Below, piece by piece: positions 8,833 through 18,930 of a stretch of DNA of 64,000 nucleotides; position 1 is the stretch's first letter, and every line of letters starts with the position of its first letter. Under the pieces are notes generated by a model, which ran no database searches, had not been told where the DNA came from, and saw nothing but the letters and a program-made list of their open reading frames with translations. The stretch is from Massilia eurypsychrophila (GTDB taxonomy: Bacteria > Pseudomonadota > Gammaproteobacteria > Burkholderiales > Burkholderiaceae_D). The stretch spans positions 1-64,000 of the forward strand of contig NZ_PDOC01000008.1 in NCBI RefSeq assembly GCF_002760655.1, read 5' to 3'. The position numbers and the translations under genes were made by a program.

Positions 8833-9573
8833 TCATCCCTTCCACAGGAAGGAGTGCAAATCCACTGAACCCGAAATCACAGCCACGCCTTCGTCGGCCA
8901 GCCTGGCCTGTTGACCGTCGACGAAATCGAGCAGCTTCCCCTGCGCGTTGACGATACGGTGCACCGGCAGCTGCTCCAGCATGTGGCGCCTGATATAGCC
9001 CGGCAGCGCACGGATAAAACTCTGGTCGACGCCCATCGCAATCGCCACATCGAGATATCGCACCACTTTGCCGGCCGGGATAGTCAAGACGAAATCGCGA
9101 AATTTTTGCGCGGGCGACTCCGGCAGCGCGGCGTACCTGGCGGGGATGATGGTCACCGCGTCGCCGCGTCGAATCTCGCCGCCGCGAACAATGGTGCCCA
9201 GCACCCCGCGGCGATTGATCATCGCGCCCAGGTTCGGCACGACCCGCGCGATGCGTTTGCACGGCTCGCAGAACATGGTGAGCCTGATCTCTACCCCGCC
9301 ATCGGTGACGATCGCCGCACCAGGCCTGAAGTACGCCGCTTCGGCCATCGAAATGACCATATTCTCGAACAGCACGCCGGGCGGCAGCGCCAGCACATCG
9401 AGCTCCGACTGCAGCGTGACCAGGATTTGCCGCGGGCTCAGACGATTGGCATGGACGTCGCCGTCGATTCCCAGGCCCGCCTCGCACACGAGCGCACCGC
9501 ATTCGACCATCGCCTCGCCGCGGCGGGTCTTGATGAATAGCTTATCTACTTTGCCTGCGGCGGAGACAATCAT
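8833..9573 (-). CDS. MOSC domain fused to an alkyltransferase-like (ATL) domain
   Basis: 246 residues. Residues 1-145 form a MOSC (molybdenum cofactor sulfurase C-terminal) domain with GLGIDGDVHANRLSPRQI and FCEPCKR carrying C102 and C105. Residues 155-240 look like the DNA-binding domain of O6-alkylguanine-DNA alkyltransferase: IPAGKVVRYLDVAIAMG, then LPVHRIVNAQGKLL. The position of the alkyl-accepting Cys in PCHR is Val (PVHR, 203-206), so it is ATL-like and should bind but not repair alkylated bases. MOSC proteins handle N-hydroxylated compounds or sulfur transfer to Mo. The fusion suggests a link between base analogues or damage and Mo-dependent detoxification, but that is inference. It is likely cotranscribed with the downstream NTF2-like gene. 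Confidence 0.8.
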   Translation of the reverse strand: MIVSAAGKVDKLFIKTRRGEAMVECGALVCEAGLGIDGDVHANRLSPRQILVTLQSELDVLALPPGVLFENMVISMAEAAYFRPGAAIVTDGGVEIRLTMFCEPCKRIARVVPNLGAMINRRGVLGTIVRGGEIRRGDAVTIIPARYAALPESPAQKFRDFVLTIPAGKVVRYLDVAIAMGVDQSFIRALPGYIRRHMLEQLPVHRIVNAQGKLLDFVDGQQARLADEGVAVISGSVDLHSFLWKG

Positions 9574-9621
9574 CGATGTTCTTAAAATGAGCCGGAACGC
9601 TCACTATACCGCGCGCGCCTG

Positions 9622-11967
9622 TCAACTGATGCACACCATGCGCACCTGCTTCATGTCGGTGGCGCCGGCCAGCACTTTCTCGATGCCGTCCATTTTCAAA
9701 GTCAGCATGCCGTCGTCCAGCGCCGCCGTCAGCAGCTCCGTCACCCGCGCGCGCTCCTGCAGCATGTGCTTGATCCTGCCTGTAGCGATCATCAGTTCGT
9801 GCAGGCCGACGCGCCCCTTGTAGCCCCGATTGCATAGCGCGCAGCCAACCGGTTCGTACAAGGTGAAGCGCCCGGCCTCGTCGGCGTAACGCTCGAACCA
9901 GGTCTTGCGCGCCATCGCCATCCTCGCCTTGCGCTCCGCCTCCGACGCCGGCGCCGGCCGGATCTCGGCGCAGTACTCGGCCAGCAGGCTGTCGACCTCC
10001 GACTCGGACGCCATGTAAGGCCGGCGGCAGTGCGTGCACAGGCGCCGCGCCAGCCGTTGCGCCAGCACGCCAAGCAAGGCGTCGGCGCAGTTGAACGGGT
10101 CCATCCCCATGTCGAGCAGGCGCACGATCGACTCGGCGGCGCTGTTGGTATGCAGCGTGGCGAATACCAGGTGCCCGGTCAATGACGCTTCCAGCACGAT
10201 CGACACGGTCTCCTTGTCGCGCATTTCGCCGACCATGATAATGTCGGGATCGGCGCGCAGGAACGAGCGCATCACGGTGGCGAAATCGAGGCCGATCTTG
10301 CGATTGACCTGCACCTGACGCAGCCCTTTCTGGGTAATCTCGACCGGGTCTTCCACGGTCCAGATCTTGGTCTCCGGGGTGTTCAGGTAGCGCAGCACCG
10401 AATGCAGCGTGGTGGTCTTGCCCGAGCCGGTCGGCCCGCAGACGAAGAACAGGCCGTGCGGATTGGCGATCAGCCGCTTCAGGCGCGCCAGGTTATGCGG
10501 CAGCACGCCGAGCTGTTCGAGCGGGATCGGCTCGCCGGCGGACAGTAACCGCATCACCACGTCTTCGACGCCGCCGGCCGACGGCATCGTCAGCACCCGC
10601 AGCTCGATGTCGAGCGGGACGTACTTGCCGAACCTGATCTTGCCGTCCTGCGGCTTGCGGTGTTCGGACGTGTCGAGGTCGCACATGATCTTGATGCGCG
10701 CCAGCAGCGCGCTGCGATAGCTCGCCGGCACCTCGGTGTAGGGTTCCAGCGCGCCATCCTTGCGAAAGCGGATCAGCGTCTTGTCGTCGCCGGTGCCCGG
10801 CTCGATGTGGATGTCGCTGGCGCCCTGGCGGTACGCATCGAGGATCATCTTGTGGACCAGCCTGACCAGTTCATTGTCGTCGACCGCGCCCGGCTCGGCG
10901 CCGTCGTCGCCCTGCCCTTGCGGGCCGGCCAGCAGGGCCTCAAGCGCGGCGCCGTCGGCGTGACCGCCGAAGAACCTGTCGACCGTCAGCTTGAATTCGA
11001 GATTGGTCGTCACGCGCAGCGCCAGCCGCGCCTTGGGAAACAGGTTGCGCACCATGCGCGAGTGCGTCACCGCTTCCGGATCGGTCGCCAGAATGACCAG
11101 CAGGTCCTGCTCCTGCTCGATGATGAGCCATCGGTTATGTTCGACGAACTCGCGCTTGAGTGTCTTGAGCACGCCGGCCGGCCGGCTGCGCTCGACCCGG
11201 AACGGCTCGTAGGGCACGCCGTAGAACCTGGCCAGCGCCGCGCCCAGCACCGGCAGCTTGACGTGGTAGTGCTGGACCAGGACGTTCTCGACGTCGCCGC
11301 CGGCGCCGGCCGCGTGGTGCGCCCGTTCAAGCTGCGCCGCGGTCAGCACGGCATCGGCCACCAGGAAATCGTACTTGGAGCGAAAGCCCGGCGCCGGCTT
11401 GAGGCGCTTGCGCAAGGCGATCGCCAGCGCGCCGCACACTTCCTTGATGCCTTCCGCGGCGATCGAGCGGAAGTAGCGGCCGGACCGGTTGTTCGACAGC
11501 TGCAGCACCCCGAGCAGGGTGTCGCCTTCGGCGTCGATCAGCGGCGCGACCAGCATCTGCCTGGTGCGCCGGCCGCTGCGCAGGTCGGCCTCGCGAGAGA
11601 ATCGCAGCGGCGGCGCGTGCGACGCCAGTTCAGTGTCGTCATAGACGTCGCGGATGCAGACCGGGCGCCGGTGCAGCGCGACGTAGCCGGCCACGCTGTG
11701 GTCCGAGATCGGCATCGCCAGGTCGTGCGCCGCGCCAGGTCCCGTGTGGTGGCGCGGGACGATGGAGCCGTAGTCGCCGCTCACGCCGTACAGCACCATC
11801 GACTCGCACTCGAACAGCTCGCAGATGGCGCGCGCCACCTCGGGCAGAAACTGGCCGGCGTCAACGGCGCCGCGAACCCGCCGGCTGAAGTCGAGCACCT
11901 CGCCGAAAAACCGCACGCGGCTGTCGCGCCCGTCGGGCCGATCCGGTTTGCTCAGCGTGCTTTGCAT
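9622..11967 (-). CDS. GAF-domain type II/IV secretion ATPase (GspE/PilB family)
   Basis: 781 residues: N-terminal GAF domain (about 20-185), a GspE N-terminal-like domain (about 195-330), and a full GspE/PilB ATPase. Walker A GPTGSGKTTT has K517; Walker B is IIMVGEMRDKE and the His box TLHTNSAAESIVRL. Two CxxC pairs, CTHC and CALC, form the zinc-binding element typical of GspE/PilB. The GAF domain is unusual for an assembly ATPase and may sense a ligand. No pilus structural genes are adjacent, so whether it powers pili, secretion or something else is unknown. Confidence 0.85.
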   Translation of the reverse strand: MQSTLSKPDRPDGRDSRVRFFGEVLDFSRRVRGAVDAGQFLPEVARAICELFECESMVLYGVSGDYGSIVPRHHTGPGAAHDLAMPISDHSVAGYVALHRRPVCIRDVYDDTELASHAPPLRFSREADLRSGRRTRQMLVAPLIDAEGDTLLGVLQLSNNRSGRYFRSIAAEGIKEVCGALAIALRKRLKPAPGFRSKYDFLVADAVLTAAQLERAHHAAGAGGDVENVLVQHYHVKLPVLGAALARFYGVPYEPFRVERSRPAGVLKTLKREFVEHNRWLIIEQEQDLLVILATDPEAVTHSRMVRNLFPKARLALRVTTNLEFKLTVDRFFGGHADGAALEALLAGPQGQGDDGAEPGAVDDNELVRLVHKMILDAYRQGASDIHIEPGTGDDKTLIRFRKDGALEPYTEVPASYRSALLARIKIMCDLDTSEHRKPQDGKIRFGKYVPLDIELRVLTMPSAGGVEDVVMRLLSAGEPIPLEQLGVLPHNLARLKRLIANPHGLFFVCGPTGSGKTTTLHSVLRYLNTPETKIWTVEDPVEITQKGLRQVQVNRKIGLDFATVMRSFLRADPDIIMVGEMRDKETVSIVLEASLTGHLVFATLHTNSAAESIVRLLDMGMDPFNCADALLGVLAQRLARRLCTHCRRPYMASESEVDSLLAEYCAEIRPAPASEAERKARMAMARKTWFERYADEAGRFTLYEPVGCALCNRGYKGRVGLHELMIATGRIKHMLQERARVTELLTAALDDGMLTLKMDGIEKVLAGATDMKQVRMVCIS

Positions 11968-12233
11968 GGGCGCGGCCTAGCGCGCCCACGCGGGAAAGTG
12001 CAGCCACATGGCGGGACCCTTTTGAGCGACTGAAAATTGCATAGTCGTCAAGTATAGTTCTCAAAGTTCGATAACAGAGCTGAGAACGCCTTGCGATTGC
12101 GAACGATCAACGGCGCGCCGGCCGGCCGCCCCGGCGTGTAAAATCTCCGCCAGGGGCGCCCGTATGCTATGCTTTCAGGTTCCCCGCAATTATTGCTGTC
12201 CGCTCCCTCCCGGCGCGGCGAGCGCCATCGACC

Positions 12234-12605
12234 ATGAAAACTACGCTGTACGGCATCCCCAACTGCGACACGGTCAAGAAAGCCCGTGTCTGGCTCGCCG
12301 CACATGGTCACGACGTCGCTTTCCACGACTTCAAGAAGCAAGGGCTCGAGCGCGCCACCGTCGCCGCCTGGCTCGATCAGCTCGATTGGGAAGTGCTGGT
12401 CAACCGCAAGGGAACCACCTGGCGCAAGCTGACCGACGAACAGCGCGCCGCCGTCGTCGACAAGGCCAGCGCGCTCGAGCTGATGCTCGAAGCGCCGTCG
12501 GTCATCAAGCGCCCGGTGCTGGCCGGCGCCGGCGCCGGCATCCCTAGTGTGGGCTTCTCCGACGCCATCTACTCCCAGCGGTTCGATAGCCCGGCCTCGC
12601 GATGA
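12234..12605 (+). CDS. yffB: ArsC/Spx-family protein YffB
   Basis: 123-residue thioredoxin-fold protein of the arsenate reductase family with a single N-terminal Cys (C11 in [11 protein letters not shown]). YffB homologues are glutathione-dependent thiol reductase-like proteins and are classically found next to dapE. The stop overlaps the dapE start (ATGA at 12602). The role is unproven; the name rests on sequence and synteny. Confidence 0.88.
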   Translation: MKTTLYGIPNCDTVKKARVWLAAHGHDVAFHDFKKQGLERATVAAWLDQLDWEVLVNRKGTTWRKLTDEQRAAVVDKASALELMLEAPSVIKRPVLAGAGAGIPSVGFSDAIYSQRFDSPASR

Positions 12606-13756
12606 GCATTTCCCGCACCCTGGCGCTGACCGAAGAGCTGATCGCGCTGTCCTCGATCACCCCCGACGACAAGGGCTGCCAGCGGCGCCTGACCGAACTG
12701 CTGGAGCCGCTCGGTTTCGCCTGCGAGGCGATCACCTCGCACGGCGTCACCAACCTGTGGGCACGCCGCGGCACTCGCTCGCCGCTGTTCGTCTTCGCCG
12801 GCCACACCGACGTGGTGCCGACCGGCCCGCTTGAGCAGTGGCAGTCGCCGCCGTTCGCGCCGACCCACCGCGACGGCAAGCTGTACGGACGCGGCGCCGC
12901 CGACATGAAAACGTCGCTGGCGGCGATGGTGGTGGCGTGCGAAGAGTTCATCACCGCCCATCCCGATCATGGCGGCTCGATCGCCTTCCTGCTCACCAGC
13001 GACGAGGAAGGCCCGGCCCTTGATGGCACCGTCGTCGTCTGCCGCGTGCTCGAAGAACGCGGCGAGAAGATGGATTACTGCCTGGTCGGCGAGCCGACAT
13101 CGGCCCACGTGCTCGGCGACATGATCAAGAACGGGCGCCGCGGTTCGCTGTCGGGGCACCTCGTCATCAAGGGCGTGCAGGGCCACATCGCCTACCCGCA
13201 GCTGGCGCGCAACCCGATCCACCAGGCCGCTCCCGCGCTGGCCCAACTGGCCGCCGAACGCTGGGACGACGGCAACGAGTACTACCTGCCGACGTCGTGG
13301 CAGATGTCGAACATCCATGCCGGCACCGGCGCCAACAACGTCATCCCTGGCGAACTGGCGATCGACTTCAACTTCCGCTTTGCCACCGCCAGCACGGCCG
13401 ACGGCCTGCAGGCGCGCGTGCACGCCATCCTCGACCGCCACAAACTCGAGTACGAGCTGGCGTGGACGCTGTCCGGGCTGCCGTTCCTGACGCCGCACGG
13501 CGCCTTGTCCGGCGCGGTGGCCGCGGCCATCCTCGCCGAGACCGGCGTGCACACCGAATTGTCGACTACCGGCGGAACCTCGGACGGCCGCTTCATCGCG
13601 CGGATCTGCCCGCAAGTGATAGAATTCGGCCCTCCGAACGCCAGCATCCACAAGATCGATGAGCATATCGAGGTGCGCTTCGTCGATCCGCTCAAGAACA
13701 TCTATCGCCGCACCCTGGAAAACCTGCTGGCGCAAGCTCGCCCAACCGAGAACTAG
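12602..13756 (+). CDS. dapE: Succinyl-diaminopimelate desuccinylase
   Basis: 384-residue M20 metallohydrolase that removes succinate from N-succinyl-LL-diaminopimelate, completing the succinylase branch whose earlier steps are dapD and dapC at 3.8-5.8 kb. Zinc ligands are visible in [11 protein letters not shown] (H68), GRGAADMK, the catalytic TSDEEGPA and a C-terminal ASIHKIDEH. Length is typical. It overlaps yffB by 4 bp and precedes prmB by 2 bp. Confidence 0.96.
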   Translation: MSISRTLALTEELIALSSITPDDKGCQRRLTELLEPLGFACEAITSHGVTNLWARRGTRSPLFVFAGHTDVVPTGPLEQWQSPPFAPTHRDGKLYGRGAADMKTSLAAMVVACEEFITAHPDHGGSIAFLLTSDEEGPALDGTVVVCRVLEERGEKMDYCLVGEPTSAHVLGDMIKNGRRGSLSGHLVIKGVQGHIAYPQLARNPIHQAAPALAQLAAERWDDGNEYYLPTSWQMSNIHAGTGANNVIPGELAIDFNFRFATASTADGLQARVHAILDRHKLEYELAWTLSGLPFLTPHGALSGAVAAAILAETGVHTELSTTGGTSDGRFIARICPQVIEFGPPNASIHKIDEHIEVRFVDPLKNIYRRTLENLLAQARPTEN

Positions 13757-13758
13757 CC

Positions 13759-14646
13759 ATGACCACTGCTCATTTCACCACCCCGCGCGACCTGCTGCGC
13801 TATGCCGTCACCCGTTTCAACACGGCCAAGCTGTTTTTCGGCCACGGCAGCGCCCTTGCGCTCGATGAAGCGGCCTACCTGATCCTGCACACGCTCAAGC
13901 TCCCGCTCGACAAGCTCGACCCCTTCCTCGACGCTAAACTGCTGCAGGAAGAAGTGCTGCAGGTGCTGGCGGTGATCGAGCGCCGCGCGGTCGAGCGCGT
14001 GCCGGCCGCCTACATCACCAACGAGGCCTGGCTCGGCACCTACGCGTTCTACGTCGACGAACGCGTGATCGTGCCGCGCTCGTTCATCGCCGAGCTCATT
14101 CCCGACCAGTTCAGCCCATGGGTGCAGGATCCGTACGCGGTCGAGAACATCCTCGAGCTGTGCACCGGGTCGGGCTGCCTGGCCATCATGATGGCCGACG
14201 CCTTCCCCGAAAGCGTGGTCGACGCGGTCGACATTTCGCCCGACGCGCTGGCCGTCGCCGAACACAATATCCGCGAATACAAGCTCGAAGGCCGCGTCAA
14301 CCCGATCGCCTCCGACCTGTACGCCAATGTCCCGTTCAAGAAGTACGACCTGATCGTCACCAATCCGCCGTACGTCAATTCAGACTCGATGAGCAAGCTG
14401 CCGCAGGAGTACCTGCGCGAGCCGCAGATTGCCCTCGCCGGCGGCGCCGACGGCATGGACCTGGTGCGCAAGATCGTCGAAGGCGCTGCCGACTACCTGA
14501 CGCCGGACGGCATCCTGATGGTCGAAATCGGCAACGAGCGCGAATACGCCGAAGCGGCATTCGGGCACCTGGGACTGACGTGGCTGACCACCAGCGCCGG
14601 CGACGACATGGTGTTCTTGCTCACCGCCGACCAGCTAAAAAAATAA
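13759..14646 (+). CDS. prmB: Ribosomal protein uL3 N5-glutamine methyltransferase
   Basis: 295-residue class I SAM methyltransferase. The SAM motif is ELCTGSGCLAIMMA and the glutamine-recognition NPPY is at 202-205. It methylates a glutamine of ribosomal protein L3 (uL3). The start follows dapE by two bases, so the yffB-dapE-prmB genes form one unit. Confidence 0.92.
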   Translation: MTTAHFTTPRDLLRYAVTRFNTAKLFFGHGSALALDEAAYLILHTLKLPLDKLDPFLDAKLLQEEVLQVLAVIERRAVERVPAAYITNEAWLGTYAFYVDERVIVPRSFIAELIPDQFSPWVQDPYAVENILELCTGSGCLAIMMADAFPESVVDAVDISPDALAVAEHNIREYKLEGRVNPIASDLYANVPFKKYDLIVTNPPYVNSDSMSKLPQEYLREPQIALAGGADGMDLVRKIVEGAADYLTPDGILMVEIGNEREYAEAAFGHLGLTWLTTSAGDDMVFLLTADQLKK

Positions 14647-14736
14647 GTAACAACACCGGGGACTCGGCGTCCCCGTCGGACCCCAGGCGCGCCACCCGCT
14701 TCACCGCATCACACTTAATAGATTGAATAGACCAGC

Positions 14737-16737
<2,001 letters not shown>

Positions 16738-16751
16738 GGAAGATCGGCGGC

Positions 16752-16780
16752 GCGTGGGCGGGATCGGTCCCCGCCCACGC
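16752..16780. terminator. Bidirectional hairpin between yheS and cheW
   Basis: GCGTGGGCGGG and CCCGCCCACGC form a perfect 11-bp stem with a 7-base loop between two convergent genes. There is no long T-run, but position and strength suggest a shared terminator. Confidence 0.6.
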
Positions 16781-16800
16781 GGCCAGGCAGGAGCGCGGAA

Positions 16801-17283
16801 TCAGGCGGCCTGCTTGGCCCCTTCGACGTCGCGCTTGATCGACATCAGCTTGTCGATGTCGACCAAAATCAGGCGGCGCCCTTCGCATTCGCCCACCCCG
16901 ATCAGGTAGTCGACGGCGACATCCTCGGTGCCGGGGATGGCGCGGATCTGGTCGTTGTGCAGGCTGACCACGTCGGTGACGCCATCGACCACCATTCCCA
17001 TCATCGAATTCGACAGCTGCAAGATGATGACGTCGGTGCGCGGGTCGGCTACGCTCTGGCGCCCGCTCATCGCCACGCGCATGTCGACGATCGGCATGAT
17101 CACCCCGCGCGACACCGCCACGCCGCTGATGATTTCGCCTTCGGACGCGAAGCGCTCGAGCGACTGCAGCATCCGCAACTCCTTGACCTTGCTGAAATCG
17201 AGCCCGTATTCGAGCCCGCCGAGCTGGAAGCTGAGGAACTCGGTCTTGCCCGAACAGCCAAGCTCGGTATCGGTGCTTTGCAT
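16801..17283 (-). CDS. CheW-type chemotaxis coupling protein
   Basis: 160-residue CheW-domain protein (KTEFLSFQLGGLEYGLD near the N-terminus, then VVDGVTDVVSL). CheW proteins link chemoreceptors to the CheA kinase at receptor arrays. It is an orphan here, with no cheA or receptor genes nearby, so it may serve a non-flagellar or alternative array. It is divergent from the HDOD gene. Confidence 0.88.
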   Translation of the reverse strand: MQSTDTELGCSGKTEFLSFQLGGLEYGLDFSKVKELRMLQSLERFASEGEIISGVAVSRGVIMPIVDMRVAMSGRQSVADPRTDVIILQLSNSMMGMVVDGVTDVVSLHNDQIRAIPGTEDVAVDYLIGVGECEGRRLILVDIDKLMSIKRDVEGAKQAA

Positions 17284-17358
17284 GATGGTCCTTTCGTCTG
17301 CGCGGGGATACGGCTGGACAACGAATTCCTATCGTAATGGCGGAATCGATTGCCCCCG

Positions 17359-17372
17359 TTGACTAGAGTCAA
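17359..17372. promoter_or_regulatory. Operator-like inverted repeat
   Basis: TTGACT-AG-AGTCAA, a 6+6 palindrome, lies in the divergent region between the cheW and HDOD genes. No regulator is known. Confidence 0.35.
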
Positions 17373-17395
17373 TATTTCCTATCGACATGATATGG

Positions 17396-17423
17396 TTGCA
17401 AGGCGGCAGGATAGCTTTACAAT
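17396..17423 (+). promoter_or_regulatory. Sigma-70-type promoter of the HDOD gene
   Basis: TTGCAA and TACAAT are separated by 16 bp, ending 28 bp before the chosen ATG. Confidence 0.5.
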
Positions 17424-17451
17424 GGTCGCGCCAATAACGAGGGATGAATTC

Positions 17452-18492
17452 ATGTATCGATGGTTGCAGCGATTGTTCTCCGGTCCGGCGCGGGCCGAGC
17501 CGTCAGACGCGCCTTCGCCGGCACTGCCCGCTGCGGCGCCGTCGGCGCCGGTGGCGGCGCCGCTGATCCGGCCGGCCGTGCCGTTCGACCAGCTCGACCA
17601 GGCCGGCCGCCTGTATTACCGCTGGCTGTTCGATACCGACAGTGAAACGGACCTCGACATCAATGCGCAGGAAAGCGGTGCGCTCGCTGCCCTCACCGCC
17701 ATCATCGACTCGCAGCAGTCCGGCGCCGCGCTGGTGCGGCGCATGCCCGGCATGATTCCGCAGCTGCTGCAAAGCCTGCGCAGCGACAGCTTCTCCGGCG
17801 CCCGGCTGTCGCGCACGATCTCCAACGACGTGGTGCTGGTGGCGGCCGTCATCCGCCTTGCCAACAGCTCGCTGGCCGGCAGCGGCACGTCGATCTCCAG
17901 CGTCGAACACGCGGTCATGCTGATCGGCCAGGAAGGCCTGCGCCACCTCATTACCAGCGTCGCCTTCCGCCCGATCATCGACCTGAATTCGGGCCACTTC
18001 ACGCGCACGCTGGCACCGCGCATCTGGGACCACTCGGAGCGCTGCGCGGTGGCCAACCGCGCGCTGGCCGAGTCGATGGGCATCGACCCGTTCGAAGCCT
18101 TCCTCGCCGGCCTGGTGCAAAACGTCGGGCTGATCGTCTCGCTGCGCATCATGGACCAGGCGACCAAGGGCGACAAGGGTCTCGGCTCGGAGATGTTCTG
18201 CGCGCAGCTGGTCAATAACGCGCGCCAACTTACCTGCAGCATCGGGCGCGAATGGCATTTCCCCGACAACGTCACAAAGGCGATCGCCGAGCAGGCCGGC
18301 ATGAAGAAAGACGCCATCGTCTCGCCGCTCGGGCGTTTGCTGACGCTGACCGACTATCTCGGCAAGGTGCGCATGCTGGTCGAGAACGACCGCGCGTGGC
18401 CGAACGACCCGGCGCTGTTCGGCGGCCTGCCGCCGTTCGCCGCCGACGCCTACCGTTCGTTGCAGCCGATCGACGACGCGGCAGCGCGGTGA
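17452..18492 (+). CDS. HDOD domain protein
   Basis: 346 residues. A proline/alanine-rich N-terminal segment (about 10-45) is followed by an HDOD domain (about 100-300) with the diagnostic LANSSLAGSGTSISSVEHAV and ILIGQEG-type region. HDOD proteins are signalling scaffolds related to HD phosphodiesterases but usually lack the metal site. The start at 17452 has GAGGGA 7 bp upstream; the frame is open further but without a site. Its stop overlaps the GTG of arfB (GTGA), so the two are coupled. Confidence 0.85.
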   Translation: MYRWLQRLFSGPARAEPSDAPSPALPAAAPSAPVAAPLIRPAVPFDQLDQAGRLYYRWLFDTDSETDLDINAQESGALAALTAIIDSQQSGAALVRRMPGMIPQLLQSLRSDSFSGARLSRTISNDVVLVAAVIRLANSSLAGSGTSISSVEHAVMLIGQEGLRHLITSVAFRPIIDLNSGHFTRTLAPRIWDHSERCAVANRALAESMGIDPFEAFLAGLVQNVGLIVSLRIMDQATKGDKGLGSEMFCAQLVNNARQLTCSIGREWHFPDNVTKAIAEQAGMKKDAIVSPLGRLLTLTDYLGKVRMLVENDRAWPNDPALFGGLPPFAADAYRSLQPIDDAAAR

Positions 18493-18887
18493 CGGCGCAG
18501 GTCAACCCCGACGAGGTCGAACTGTCCGCGATCCGCGCGCAGGGCCCGGGCGGCCAGAACGTCAACAAGGTGTCGTGCGCGGTACACCTGCGCTTCGACA
18601 TCGGCGCCTCGTCGCTGCCCGAGCATATCAAGGAGCGGCTGCTGGCGCTGTCGGATCAGCGTATTACGCAAAACGGCGTGGTGGTGATGAAGGCGCAGCA
18701 GTCGCGCAGCCTGGAACAGAACAAGGAAGAAGCGCTGCGGCGGCTGCAGGAACTGGTCGACAGCGTGGCGGTGCTGCCGGCCGTGCGGCGAGCTACCAAG
18801 CCGACCCGCAGCTCGCAGCGCAAGCGCCTTGATTCGAAAACGAAGAGCGGGCAGACCAAGGCGATGCGCGGCAAGGTGAGCCAGTAG
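18489..18887 (+). CDS. arfB: Alternative ribosome-rescue factor ArfB (YaeJ)
   Basis: 132-residue codon-independent peptidyl-tRNA hydrolase that rescues stalled ribosomes. The catalytic GGQ lies in RAQGPGGQNVNK, and a basic C-terminal tail (SQRKRLDSKTKSGQTKAMRG) is the part that enters the empty mRNA channel. The GTG start at 18489 overlaps the HDOD stop and gives the usual YaeJ-type N-terminus. The frame is open upstream inside the HDOD gene but is not plausible there. Confidence 0.9.
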   Translation: MTAQVNPDEVELSAIRAQGPGGQNVNKVSCAVHLRFDIGASSLPEHIKERLLALSDQRITQNGVVVMKAQQSRSLEQNKEEALRRLQELVDSVAVLPAVRRATKPTRSSQRKRLDSKTKSGQTKAMRGKVSQ

Positions 18888-18930
18888 CGGCGCGGCCGAC
18901 CGCAACGGCGACCGCCTGACGTGCTGCGGT

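Noticed and set aside
14658-14674. GGGGAC/GTCCCC hairpin after prmB as a terminator
   Set aside because: Six-base stem without a T-run; too weak to call.
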